DNA of 64,000 bases from Brachypterus glaber. Its lineage: Eukaryota; Arthropoda; Insecta; Coleoptera; Kateretidae. The notes below the pieces were generated by a model. It made no database searches and was not told the origin of the DNA. It was given only the letters and a program-made list of their open reading frames with translations. Numbering within the stretch: position 1 is the stretch's first letter; every line of letters begins with the position of its first letter. Position numbers and translations under genes: made by a program. Where the stretch lies: assembly GCA_958510825.1 (NCBI GenBank), contig OY294047.1:2542001-2606000 (forward strand). The letters are read 5' to 3'. This document shows, piece by piece, positions 24,355 to 35,239 of this stretch.

Positions 24355-25060
24355 ACTAGATGAAACGTTGCAAGCACCCTGTCAAAATATCGGCACTATT
24401 GTACACTAGAGCCATCTAGTTTGCAAATTTTAAACTAGGTGTTTTGTTTGATTTTAAATTCTGTATCTTTAAAACATTATATTCTAGCAAAAAACTATAT
24501 ATAACATTTTTTATAGGGCTTAAAAAGAGCTTTTATTTAAAATATAATTTTTTGAAATCGGGTTATAAATATGTGAGATATGCTAAAAAAACCTTTTACT
24601 GCTTTAAACGCCAATATCTCGAAAACAATGTGTTTTAGGAAAACGTTGTTTATAACATTTTTTGACCAATTTAAAATTATCTTTTATATAAGTGCTAAAT
24701 TAACCAAATACAATAATAATTGCCTTTATTATAAACAAAAAACGCTAAAAATAGGAGTTTTACCCTATTTTTACCCCCTTACCCCCAATCGTTTACCCCC
24801 AAAATCTAATCAGCTTTTCGGAATACGATAAGAAACAATATGCAAAAAACCGCAAGTCGATATCTCGTGTAGAAATGGAGTTAGAAAGTTTACACCCAGA
24901 CAGACAGACAGACAGACGGACACAAAAATTTTTTTTACTGATTTCGACTCAGAATGGTCTAAAACGTCGAGAAATGTGAAAAAAGTGTGGTCAAAGATTA
25001 TGACTCTTCGGCGAAGATTTCAATACATCGGCACTCTTAGTAGCACTAAGTGCCGATGTA
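24355..25060 (-). mobile_element. Repeat family A, inverted full-length copy
   Basis: Reverse-complement counterpart of 14678-15370 over its whole length. It starts CTAGATGAAACGTTGCAAGC and ends with the CATCGGCACT hairpin and ACAGACAGAC tract. Confidence 0.8.
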
Positions 25061-25173
25061 ATTTTAGTTGGCCTATAGAAAATACGAAAATGCTGCGAAC
25101 CTTTTGAGACATATTCTATATTTATATAACGCTTAAACTCCTTATGTTAATAGTTTCCAAATTTTATCAACAG

Positions 25174-25433
25174 ATAGCCTCGAGGCCGGGAGCTCACAAA
25201 TTGCGATGCCTGTTCAGGGTGGCATTTGTGCCTCCGTCTGCCGCTGCATTGGCTCAAAGGGACCTGCATGCTCTAGATTACTTGTACACACAGTGCTGTA
25301 ACGACGTCATTCAGGAGAGATTCGCCCCCGAATTGCAATACGATACGGCCCTGCGGTTAGCTGCCTTGCACATCTATCAACATGCCTTGGCAAACAATAT
25401 ATCGGCAACAAAGTTGACAGTAAAGACTGTTGA
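25174..25433 (+). CDS. FRMPD-like exon d: FERM F1-F2
   Basis: Acceptor TCAACAG ends at 25173; donor GTAAGT starts at 25434. It has 86 codons plus two bases (GA). LRCLFRVAFVPPSAAALAQR then LDYLYTQCCNDVIQERFAPE and ALRLAALHIYQHAL are the F1-F2 boundary and first helices of the FERM acyl-CoA-binding-like lobe (F2). The order and spacing are as in FRMPD4. The split codon is completed by the A of the next exon to give Glu. Confidence 0.93.
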
Positions 25434-25446
25434 GTAAGTATTTTTT

Positions 25447-26020
25447 TCTATTTTGCGTGTTCTTAAGAAATAACCTAAACACAAAATTTTGTAGAAAATT
25501 CAACTTTAAAGCGACATTGACATTTGCATGGAAAACGTCAAGCGATAGGCCAGGTCTGTTGCCAACCAAAAAGAACAAAAAGTACAGACCTCTTATGGGC
25601 CTATATATAGGCCCATAAGAGGTCTGTACTTTTTGTTCTATTTGGTTGGCAACAGACCTGGCCTATCGCTTGACGTTTTCCGTGCAAATGTCAATCTCGC
25701 ATTAAAGTTGAATTTTCTACAAAATTTTGTGTTTAGGTTATTTTTACCATGTTAAAATTGTGGCTTGGTTAATTGCAGTAAAAAAGAGAAGAGATGACTA
25801 TAAAATATATCAAAATATCATTTGTTCTTAGAATTTTAAACATGGTGTAAACTGTAATGCCAATTCAAAACAAAAATCCCTAAATCAGTTATCAATTTAA
25901 ATGTAAGTTTTTTTAAATTTTAGAGCAAAATAGAAAAAATTGTATAAAGCACTCATTTCATAACATACGTACACGAGTACAAGTTTAGAAAACGAGCCGC
26001 TTGCGGCTAGTACTTAAGTA
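25447..26020. mobile_element. Foldback family B, head-to-head copy with long palindrome
   Basis: The segment 25466-25605 is the near-perfect reverse complement of 25606-25745, centred on GGGCCTATATATAGGCCC (25597-25614). To the right the usual family B body continues to the hairpin end near 26005. The left half is a partial second copy in opposite orientation. Confidence 0.8.
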
Positions 26021-26249
26021 AATGCACTTGTTATTGTCCATATGCCGGTTATTGGTCGCCCTTTTATTTATATTTTTAAAAAATATATAAAGAGTGGGCC
26101 AACTAAAACGAAACAGAGCCAATATCTCGGGACCCGCACAAAATATCAAAAATCCAAAAAAGAGGTCAATTTAATTTATCGAGAGGGAAACTCAGTGATG
26201 ATATCAGTAAGATTCTAACCCAATTTAAAACTGAACAACCCTTGAAGAT

Positions 26250-26990
26250 ATGTAATGCTACGCATTCTATTATATATTATTCACAGTAAATGGTATATTG
26301 CATTTTCCCAAATAATTGTAAAAAAAAATTAAAAAAACTTTAAAACATTTTTTAACATTTTTTTTATTTTCTTTTTGCGAAAAAAAAAAAACGAAAAAAA
26401 ATTGTTTTTTTTAAATGATAGTTTTTTCATTTTTTAAAAAAGTTTAACCCCCCCAAAAGTTTTTTGTTGTTGGGGGGATTACTTTCAAAATTGGTAGAAT
26501 TGATCCTTATTATATTTTTTTTTCCTGAATAAGTTACGTTAGTGGAAATTTTCTTTCAGCTTTTTTCGATTTTTTAAAAAGTTTAACCCCCCATAATTTT
26601 TTTTGTGGGGATAACTTTTAAAATTGGTAGAATTGATCCTTATAATAAAAGTAATGTTTCCTGAAAAAGTTACATTAGCGGAATTTTCTTTCAGCTTTTT
26701 TTTTCGATTTTGGGGGGATTACTTTCAAAAACAATAGGGGCCTTCCACTCGTAGACTTTGATTTTACCTGAAACTTTCAAGTCGATCGAATTATTCGTTC
26801 TTGAGTTATAGTGTTCACAAAAATCGTGACATCGGACAGACACACAGACGGATGGACATTTGAAAAAAAAGTTGCTTATTTTTTTATGAAAAAAATTTAT
26901 ATCCAAGAATTTTTGTCTAGGACGATTTTTGATTTTTTTCAAAATTTGAAACTACCGTATTCTAGCGTAGGCACTGTGAATAATATAATA
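26250..26990. mobile_element. Dispersed repeat K, most complete copy
   Basis: Begins ATATGTAATGCTACGCATTC and TATTATTCACAG, and ends CTAGCGTAGGCACTGTGAATAATATA, so the ends are short inverted repeats. The body has A/T homopolymers, two near-copies of a TTTAACCCCCC-type segment and an ACAGACACACAGACGG tract. Non-coding. Confidence 0.65.
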
Positions 26991-27162
26991 ATAACATGCT
27001 AATTAGTTTTTTGCTAGCAAAGTTTTACTGCGAAGATTTTTCTAGCAAAATATTTTACGGTTAGTTACCTTTAAAGTTTTAGGTTGGAAAGTTATTAAAA
27101 AAAAAAAACAAAAAATAAAAGAGGTCCAAAAAAAATATTAAAAATATATTTTTTTTTTGTAG

Positions 27163-27457
27163 AAGAGAGTTTGGACTGGAAAGGTTTGTACCTGCATCGC
27201 TTCTAGAAAATATGAAACGTAAAGAAATTAGAAAACTAGTGGCGCACTTTTTGAAGTTGCATTCGACCATGGCGGGGCCGGGAAAGCAACTTACTGTCCT
27301 GCAAGCCAAATTGCACTATTTAGATATAGTTAGTCAACTGCCGAGCTACGGAGCCAAATGTTTTTCCGCCGGACCAAAGGGAGATGCGCTGGAACGTGTG
27401 ATTTTAGTTAGTCCAAAATTCGGAATTAGCCAAATTACGGGATCAAGGAATTCGGTG
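27163..27457 (+). CDS. FRMPD-like exon e: FERM F2-F3
   Basis: Acceptor TTTTGTAG ends at 27162; donor GTAAGT starts at 27458. One base completes the Glu codon, then 98 codons follow. REFGLERFVPASLLENMKRK, LVAHFLKLHSTMAGPGKQLT and VLQAKLHYLDIVSQLPSYGA are the F2 helices and the F2-F3 link (LQAK.HYL...PSYG is a FERM hallmark). ALERVILVSPKFGISQITGS is the start of the PH-like F3 lobe. A second donor 6 bp downstream (27464) would add Val-Ser in frame. Confidence 0.92.
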
Positions 27458-27510
27458 GTAAGTGTAAGTATATTTTATTAAATTTTAATTAGATTAAGTT
27501 TTTCTTATAA

Positions 27511-27650
27511 GGGAACGTTCAAGTATTACGTTGGGGGTTGGGTGTCATTTTGGAGTGTTACGCCCATGTTAATGGTATACGAAAATAGCGTTACAGGGGT
27601 AGGGGTCCAAAATGATCAAAATTTGCGTTACGTAATACTTGAACGATCCC
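27511..27650. mobile_element. Short MITE family G, inverted copy
   Basis: Ends GGGAACGTTCAAGTATTACG and GCGTTACGTAATACTTGAAC, with TAA at 27508-27510 and 27651-27653. The interior is the reverse complement of 13502-13646. Confidence 0.75.
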
Positions 27651-27760
27651 TAAGGGCTCGTTAGAGTTCTATCGGAAGAAAGAAATACCGGGTGAGTTTT
27701 ATTTATGTCCACCCCTAAAATTAAGATTAATCTTCATTCGATAAAAACGAAACTTCACAC

Positions 27761-28000
27761 AATTTCACACAAGGTTTTTGCACAGAATCTCGAGTCAACC
27801 ACCTGTTTACATAATAAACAAATAAGTTTGAAGTATGGCTGTCATCAAAGTCAAAGAGTGCTGCCGCCAGTGGTGGTTTTGCTAACTAACTCTTTTTTAC
27901 GGCGTAAAACAATGAACTCATTTTTTTACTGTAAAAAAATAGATCGCTTCTAACTAGTGTGGTCAGTTATAAAATATGAACATTTTAGTACGCTTGAAGA
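27761..28000 (+). repeat. Repeat family L, copy 1
   Basis: From CACACAAGGTTTTTGCACAG to TTAGTACGCTTGAAG, it is the reverse complement of 50532-50772. The sequence just upstream (AAATTAAGATTAATCTTCAT with CGATAAAAACGAAACTT) recurs, inverted, at about 43385-43470. Confidence 0.8.
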
Positions 28001-28196
28001 AAAATGTTTATTTTAAATGGAACACCCCGTAATTTTTTATATTTTTGAATTGTGGCCGAAAAATCTATGTATAAAAAGCTGATTGTTTTTTTTTTACTTT
28101 ACGCCATTTATTTATTTATTTATTTATCGTCATTCTGTTTATTTATCGGACCAACCTTTATGGGTAATGTTTTTCTATTTCTTTTTTCTGTTATAG

Positions 28197-30234
28197 TTTC
28201 AGCCAGTACCAATAGCCAACATTGAGGATATGAAGCGTCTCGAAGTTCGAAACGAAGACGAGATCAGCCGAACAGTATTAATCCGACTGACGAACGAAAA
28301 AATAGTTTCCGTGTCTCTGGAGGAAAGAGACGCTAGCGAACTCGTATTAGTATTAAAGGGCTATTTCCGGCTAACGACTGGCCAAGCTCTACCAGTAGAC
28401 CAAGAGGAAGAGATTCCCATGGAGGATCTAGCTCCACCATTTTTATCCCAACATAGAGTGGTACCCGAGAAATGGAGTTACATAAATCAAAGCAACGTTA
28501 AATCCATGTGCTTTGCAGTGCAACCCGCATACCAAGGCATAAACCGCAAAACTAACGGGCTGTACAACACTATGGGACGCCAAAGCAAACCACCCATGAT
28601 GGGATACAGTTTAGATAGTAATATGAATAATTCTTTATCGAATAGAAACCATCAGTTTAAGTCTTTAGACTATAACGGTTTTGATAATAACTCATACGAT
28701 CTTCATAGTGTAGTTTCAATGGAGATACTAGAAAGTGGTGTAGTCGAAGCAAAGAACGAAGAAGTGATACGTAGGGTCCACGAGATGCAACAATTAGTCG
28801 AAAACTCTGAGAAATATTTAACTGAGCAACAGGCTTTGGAGAGGTTAAACTCCCTTTCTGAATGGCAAGAAACAAGCGTTGATATAGAAAGCGATAATGA
28901 TAGTATGCTAACAGATGACGATCCTGGACAACTAAAACATAGTGATTCATTGTTATTGCTTACCAAAGGACACCTTCAGGAACCGGATAAAAAACAGTCA
29001 TTTACGAATGCTGCAATAGAAATGCTGAGGTCGGAAACTTTGAATTCTGAGAGCGATAATGATTCGATTTACACGCCGACTAATTCTCCTAAGCATATGA
29101 TCCAGAATAATTTAAACCTGGATAAATCTAATAGAATCAGTTTTGGATTAAGATCTCCAGATAATTCGACTGACAAGGAGCAAGATTTCCAGGCTTACTT
29201 GCAGCATTTACGGGATATAAGGAATAACGGTGAAAATGCATCCAAAGAAGTGGATGAAATCAATGATATGTACGTTTTTGATCCAGATTTGATCGATTTA
29301 ACTAACATACCTCCTCCAGTAACTCCAGATGAGTTGGATTGTGCCTTACCTGTTCCGCTCAACCTTCCTCCTACTAATTTTGCGGATTCAGTGGATAAAT
29401 TAAATAAATTAGGTATTTTAACCGAAGAAGAAGATCTAGAAACGTTCCTAGCTAGTGTAACAGTTCAACCACCAACTCAAAAAGTAACTCCCGCTGTGGA
29501 GTTAACACCGGAGGAAATTATGGCGTATATTATACCTCCTCCTCCGTTGCGTTTAAGTGTGGAAAATTTGACAATAACAGAAGATGAAAGGTGCTTAAAT
29601 AGTGTACTGACAAACTCCAGAAATGGTAATTTTAAAGTAAACAGTGATAGAGCAAATGGGGATGTTTGCTCAAATGGTGTGGTGAGAAGAAACAGTTGTA
29701 GTAGTAATAGCGTCAAATCAAATATAATAGAATATGCAACGGTGGATCGGAAAGGTCCGTTTTCATGTTGCGCGAAAAATAAATCGGATAGCAAGAACCC
29801 CGATAAAAATATGCAACCGTTACCTCGAAGAGGGTCTGATGAAACCCCCCCTGAACGACCCCCGAAACTAGAGTACGAAGAACGGCAAAGATCTCAGTCT
29901 TTATCGTCGAACAAAGCCAACTCCAACGGTGAATTTCCTCCAAAACTACCCCCACGTAGTGACAACCCTCAGGCTTCCACGCATCTATTTCTGCCTCCAA
30001 AGAAACCTCCGTTACCTCCAGTGCCCCCTTTGGAAGTTTTAAGGCAACTGAAAAATGTTCAGCTGAGTAAACCTGTGTCTGAGACAAGGACTGCAAGTAT
30101 TGGTTCGCCCCATTTTCAGCGGAACAGAAATGTTTCTAATGATTTGGAAACCAACTATCTTGTCAGTGATGAGAGCAAAATGTTGTGTCCGAGACATGCT
30201 TCCGCCGTTAGCACGCCGACATCTCCTCATTTAG
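28197..30234 (+). CDS. FRMPD-like exon f: end of FERM and long disordered region
   Basis: Acceptor TGTTATAG ends at 28196; donor GTGAGT starts at 30235. It has 679 codons plus one base. The start PVPIANIEDMKRLEV, then VLIRLTNEKIVSVSLEERDA and LVLKGYFRLTTGQ, finishes the FERM F3 (PH-like) lobe. The rest is low-complexity and acidic, with Ser/Asn-rich stretches and several Pro motifs: LTPEEIMAYIIPPPPLR, PPERPPKLEYEER, FPPKLPPRSDN and PPKKPPLPPVPPLE. These are candidate SH3, WW or EVH1 ligands. A large exon for the post-FERM tail fits FRMPD family genes. The first in-frame ATG (28230) is internal, not a start. The frame reads through the donor to a stop at 30297-30299. Confidence 0.93.
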
Positions 30235-31299
30235 GTGAGTTTTGCAAAAATCAATATCAGAACCCTGGTAGAAAAGTATACAAATCTAACTTAACATAAC
30301 ATTAGATTAGTGACATTTTTATGTTTAGTCTCAAACGTTATACAAAAACGTTATAAAATATATAAATCTAACCTTAAAAACTAACGTTTGACAAAAACGT
30401 TATAAAATACATAAATCTAACGTTAGTTTTCTAACTAAATTCTAACCTTTTTCTAACCTTATTCTAACTTTAAATATTTTTTAAATTTTCATTATTAATA
30501 CGCAAGCTATAGTAGAAAATACTCATTTCAGACAGCTATGTGCCTAGGTTTGATAATTATTGATTATTTCTATAATAAGTTTAAAAAAATATCCCCCAAA
30601 AGTCAAAATTATAGTCTGGCAACGCTGTAATAGAATTGAAAAAATATTTTAAGATTCTGAATGTATAAATAAACATTAACTAGCATATTACACGAGAAAT
30701 ATTTAGGGCCACCTAAAAAGATGGCTATTTTATAAATAAATGTAACGAAATTATGTTTAAAAATATTTCGATTGCTAAAATATATTAAGATTTATTTATA
30801 TGAATAAATGTTTCTCCAGCTGCCATTTTATGATGTAGGTAGAAATTTCCTAGTTGGCCACGCCCCCTCCGAAAGTTAGAAATTAAACGTACTTATAACG
30901 TATTTCTAACTAAATCTAACGTTAGATTAACGTTTGTAACTAACGTTTGGGCTTTTTTTAATATTTTCAAAAGGTTACCCCCTTATCCAACAACGATTTT
31001 TTACCAAAAACAATCGCTGCTGAGAACTTAAGGTCCAAATTTGAAGTCTTTAGCTAAAGTGTTCTTCGGTTATTGTGATCAGAATTTTTTTGGTCAGACA
31101 GACAGATAGACAGACCAGACCGAGAGACAATTTGTTTTTTTGACTTAAAACGTCGAGAAACCTAAAAGAGCAATAATTCCAAAAGCAAGAATTTCCTTGG
31201 CAAGGATTTAAATTGACGTTATTATTCTTCGCAATGGAGGTTATTTTCTTAGTTATAAGAATGTTTCACTGTGAAGGTACCTGTAATTTATTTTTTCAG
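30235..31299 (+). other. FRMPD intron 6 (1.07 kb)
   Basis: GT at 30235, AG at 31298-31299. Almost filled by repeat family J (30263-30949), followed by a segment with a GACAGACAGATAGACAGACC tract (about 30990-31125) like those at 43085-43300. Confidence 0.85.
30263..30949. mobile_element. Repeat family J, truncated copy
   Basis: It starts CCCTGGTAGAAAAGTATACA only 28 bp after the splice donor. It then carries many ACGTTATAAAATA and TCTAACGTTAG motifs and ends at TAACTAACGTTTGGGC. The right-hand third seen in the copy at 32630-33721 is missing. Confidence 0.75.
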
Positions 31300-31631
31300 G
31301 AAGAGGTGCTCATTTAACCGCAATTCCAATCGAGTCTCCAGACAAACCCCAACTATCACCCTCTTTAACTTCCTCCAATTCGCCAATTTTCGGAAACAAA
31401 GAACCTTTTTACATGGACAGAACCAATTGCCATAAGATGAAGGACCACGAGAACCTACACAAAATTGGTTCGCCGGTCCGAAACGGTTGCACTTCGACCA
31501 GAGAGAATTTGTTAGCGAAAACGGACGTCGCAATGGCCAGTTTGTTGGTGAGGTTGGACCAGGTTGCAGCGCAGTGCAGTGCGGCGCAAGTTCATGGAGG
31601 TGGAAGACTTATTTCTGAAGAAAAATTCCAG
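31300..31631 (+). CDS. FRMPD-like exon g
   Basis: Acceptor TTTTTTCAG ends at 31299; donor GTGCGT starts at 31632. Two bases complete Gly, then 110 codons. GRGAHLTAIPIESPDKPQLS opens a Ser/Pro-rich part. From ENLLAKTDVAMASLLVRLDQ it becomes helical (VAAQCSAAQVHGGG). Phase-compatible on both sides and no stop in frame. I recognise no catalogued domain. Confidence 0.88.
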
Positions 31632-31855
31632 GTGCGTTTTCTGGATTTAGCTGAAAATGTTTTTGTAATGTGTAGACCTTCTGCTACCATAATCCATAAT
31701 CAGATTTTTCTGTAGAGCTACTTCATCTCATTAATCCTTCAGTAATGCCGTGTGCGTTTGTTTACATCCACTGCATCTTGAAGTTGAATATACTATAACT
31801 ACTAACTAGGTCGTAGAAAAAACTTATTTTTAAAAATAATAAATATTTTTTTTAG
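31632..31855 (+). other. FRMPD intron 7 (224 bp)
   Basis: It contains a terminal fragment of foldback family M (GCATCTTGAAGTTGAATATA) joined directly to a satellite-unit piece (ACTAACTAGGTCGTAGAAAA) at 31797-31820. AG at 31854-31855. Confidence 0.85.
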
Positions 31856-32218
31856 GTAGCCAAAGAAGAACTAACATCTCAATCCCTCCAACTGGTAACC
31901 TCCAGTAAAATGCTGGTAATAGCGATGTCTGATCCCAGTCTTCCAGATCTTCCCGAAAACTTAGCGATCTGTCTCACCATCTTGCGGCGACTTACTGAAC
32001 TTTGTCAAGACCTGACCAATCACACCACCGCGCCGCTGCAAACGAGGAACTTAATTTTGAAAGTTCATGACGTGACGGCAGCATTTCGACATTTGATCAC
32101 GTCAAATATTGACAGAAGCTCTCAGAAGTCGATCGAGGAGCACCTGGCTGCGCAGGCTGAGTGTCTGGCGAATGTACTAGCTACATTGTTAAGAAGTCTC
32201 AGAGTTTTTTCTCCGTAA
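31856..32218 (+). CDS. FRMPD-like terminal exon: helical C-terminus and stop
   Basis: Acceptor TTTTTTTAG ends at 31855. It has 120 codons then TAA at 32216-32218. LTSQSLQLVTSSKMLVIAMS, CLTILRRLTELCQDLTNHTT and LAAQAECLANVLATLLRSLR form amphipathic helices, probably a small helical bundle. This fits the helical C-terminal segment of FRMPD1/FRMPD4-type proteins, but I cannot verify that alignment by eye. The last residues (RVFSP) do not form a classic PDZ-binding motif. Confidence 0.9.
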   Translation, partial: VAKEELTSQSLQLVTSSKMLVIAMSDPSLPDLPENLAICLTILRRLTELCQDLTNHTTAPLQTRNLILKVHDVTAAFRHLITSNIDRSSQKSIEEHLAAQAECLANVLATLLRSLRVFSP

Positions 32219-32629
32219 TTTTAATATTAGGTTATTATCAGGGAGAAGTATGAGAAAAGAAGAAAAAGAGTTTTTATAATGTAAACTTAGCAATCGATTT
32301 TTTTGTGAGAGTTATTCTGGTATAAAATAATTTTGCAAAATGTTTTCGTAACGTTGTTTTTAATATCGTGAGACCCCTCCTACCAACGTGATATACACGT
32401 CAATTGACGTCTATTTCACGTCAATTGACGTGCCCATGTTTGCTGGGCCCTAACATTGCCACAAAAATATTTTCGTTACTACTCCAGTTTTCGCAACGTC
32501 ACTAACAATTCCGCAACGTTCGTATTGCACAGTTCCGCAACACTGATGAATCCTAGGAGGCTAAAAGAGGATCCTCTTAGAATTTGATAAATTAGTTACA
32601 CATTCTGAGTGGTGGTTATTTTCGTAGTC

Positions 32630-33721
32630 CCCTGGTAGAAAAGTACATAAATCTAACTTAACATATATTTATTATATAGAAAAATATACAACATCCTACC
32701 AACATTTTGGTGTGTAAAAACAAGGAATAATAAACAATAACTAAAATAATAGGATTATATAAAATAAACTAAAAAATCTACTAAATCTAAATAATTATAA
32801 AGTTAGTAAAACATTAGTGACATTTTTATGTTTAGTCTCAAACGTTATACAAAAACGTTATAAAATATATAAATCTAACCTTAAAAACTAACGTTTGACA
32901 AAAACGTTATAAAAATACATAAATCTAACGTTATTTACCTAACCTTTTTCTAACTTTAAATATTTTTTAAATTCCCATTCTTAATACGTAATCTAGAGTA
33001 GAAAATACTCATTTCAGACAGCTATGTGAGCTTTGATAATTATTCGTAAAAAGTTTGCAAATTCTCAAAAAATAAGATAAAAACATTAAGATTTTATTCT
33101 CCTTGATTAAACAGACAGTAATATTATATATGCGCTATCGTTCGTGAATGAAATGTATCTAAAAATCAAATACTTGTCTATTATAAATTACAGTTAAGTT
33201 TTTAAAAATATAATCCCCCAAAAGTAAAAATAATAGTAAATCTGGCAATGCTGTACTAGAATTGAAAACATATTTTTAGATTCTGAATGTATAAATAAAT
33301 ACTAACTAACTAAATATAAAGTTTTTCTGAGAGGTAAACGTACTTATTGAAGTTTAACAGCATATTACACGAAAAATATTTAGGCCACCTAAAAAGATGG
33401 CTATTTTATAAACAAATATAACGAAGTTATGTTTAAAAATATTATGATTGCTAAAATATATTCAGATTTATTTATATGAATAAATTTGTCTCCATATGCC
33501 ATTTTATGATGCAGGTAGAAATTTCCTAGTTGGCCACGCCCTCTCCGAAAGTTAGAAATTAAACGTACTTATAACGTATCTCTAACTTAAAAATCTAACG
33601 TTAGATTAACGTTTGTAACTAACGTTAAAAGGCGGGACATTTGCACATATTTTATAACGTACTTTAATGCAGTTTTCTAACATTTGAAAAACGTTATTTT
33701 AACGTTAAATTTCTATTAGGG
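32630..33721. mobile_element. Repeat family J, full copy (1.09 kb)
   Basis: Ends CCCTGGTAGAAA and TTTCTATTAGGG are inverted. The body has repeated TCTAACGTTAG and ACGTTATAAAAT motifs and matches 30263-30949 closely, plus extra sequence. Non-coding. It begins about 410 bp downstream of the FRMPD stop. Confidence 0.8.
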
Positions 33722-34239
33722 TCATCATTGTTGCGGAGTTGTGACAAAACTAACGTTGCGGAATGGATATAAGGTAACGTTGTATAATCGTTAATAAATT
33801 ACCTTATTTTAAAAATGAAAATCCAAAAATCTACACCGTTAGTTGTTATACAACGTTTGTTGCGATAGTGTTACTAACCAAAGTATTCCAACTATTTTCG
33901 TTTTGTTTAACTTTTATACTTTTTCAAGTAATATAGTCTTTTTTCGATGATTTTTTTGCCTGAGAAAGTTTAAACTTTAAGGAATCGATGGCTAAAATTG
34001 TTGAATTATTTAAAATCTCCCACAGAAAAATCATGCAAGATGTATATAAAAAAACGTTTGTTGTTCCATTCAGGTAACACTTTAGTCTAATAATAAAAAA
34101 CATCAACAAAGTTTTGATACATAATTTTAATCAATAATGCTTCCAAAATTATTATTATTATAACTGGACAAGAAACTTAGACATTTTTGTTGTCAGAAAA
34201 AAAGTGTGAGAAATCGAAATTACACACCGGTTTAAAAAT

Positions 34240-34587
34240 ATAAATAGGATATTACACACCGAGTACGCGAAACTACTTTTCAGTACACGAGAGTGTTCAT
34301 TTTTTACGAGACGGAGCTAAGTAAAAAAACACTCGAAGTGCACTGAAATACGTTTGCGTCGAGGTGCGTATACTATTTTTCCTACGACCTAACGCCTAAA
34401 CATTCAAAAAACGCAAAAAAAAATAATTTTCAATTTGACGTTTTGTGTTTGACGTTCACTCATTCTCTGACAGCTGATATATAACATCAGATGATTTTCA
34501 CTTTCCGACCGCTACAGCGCGCTGTCATGGCGACGGGTGGAAAATAAGCACAAACTACCATTAGTTAAACTAGGTCGTAGGAAAAAG
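34240..34587. repeat. Isolated relative of the intron 1 satellite unit
   Basis: It contains ATTACACACCGAGTACGCGA, CCTACGACCTAACGCCTAAA, TTTTGTGTTTGACGTTCACT, CTACAGCGCGCTGTCATGGC and AACTAGGTCGTAGGAAAA in the order of the satellite unit. An extra palindromic block (AGTACACGAGAGTGTTC ... GAACAC-like/AGTGCACTG) lies between the first two motifs. It is closest to the diverged last unit of the array (7597-7700). Confidence 0.75.
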
Positions 34588-35239
34588 TTTGTAGATTTTT
34601 TCTAACATGTTTAAAATTGACCGGTCTTGACCTCGTATGCATTTAAAATTAAAATATTATTTTTAATTTTTTTTTCTTGCTTTCCATATTAGGTACAAAT
34701 TTATTATTTAATTTTTTAAAATTTATTTTTGTTTTCATTTGTACTAAATTATTATTTACATCTACTCATACCTATAACTGTTTGGTGTTAAGGATTATTT
34801 TTCTAGTCATTTATATTTATTTTATATTTTTAACACTAACAAAATATTAATACAGATTTTTTCATTTAAAACTGCCCACCCTAAATAACTCGCGAATAAA
34901 GTAATATTAAAAAATTCTGTTTTCGGGCTACCTATAATGTAGGCGTGGCAATGTAGAATCTCGATAATTATAAATTAAATTCTCCCCCTCCACGATTTAA
35001 ATTATTCGTTTTGTTCTCGAATTATTCAAGATAAATAGTTTTAAATGGGAGACCCTGTATATGACCAAATGTATTGCAATATATTTATAAAAGTCTGAAA
35101 ATTGTTAAATACTCTAAACATGTGATATTGTATAATATACAATGTATATCATAGGGTCTGTTAGGGCAGACTGACATCACTACCCTAAATTTCTTTCTCT
35201 GCTCTCTATAACTCCAAAACGTCCTTACTTTTAATACTA

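Larger units (their letters stand above)
20602..25173 (+). other. FRMPD intron 3 (4.6 kb)
   Basis: GT at 20602, AG at 25172-25173. Contents: truncated family A (20649-21160), family B (21165-21746), a TTACGTAA poly-C element (22070-22793), family F copy 3 (22991-23244), an 8-bp-TSD MITE (23721-23835), a family K fragment (23965-24045) and an inverted family A copy (24355-25060). The stretch 23250-23700 holds only AT-rich sequence and a terminal fragment of the 637-1325 family. Confidence 0.8.
25434..27162 (+). other. FRMPD intron 4 (1.7 kb)
   Basis: GT at 25434, AG at 27161-27162. It begins with a fused inverted pair of family B (25447-26020), followed by repeat K (26250-26990). A long T-rich tract runs into the acceptor. 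Confidence 0.85.
27458..28196 (+). other. FRMPD intron 5 (0.74 kb)
   Basis: It contains an inverted copy of MITE family G (27511-27650) and repeat family L (27761-28000), then an ATTT microsatellite near 28106-28140. AG at 28195-28196, with a second AG 6 bp on (28201-28202). Confidence 0.85.

Noticed and set aside
28657..30230. Several - strand frames over the large FRMPD exon
   Set aside because: Antisense shadows of the real + strand frame; no splice or domain support.
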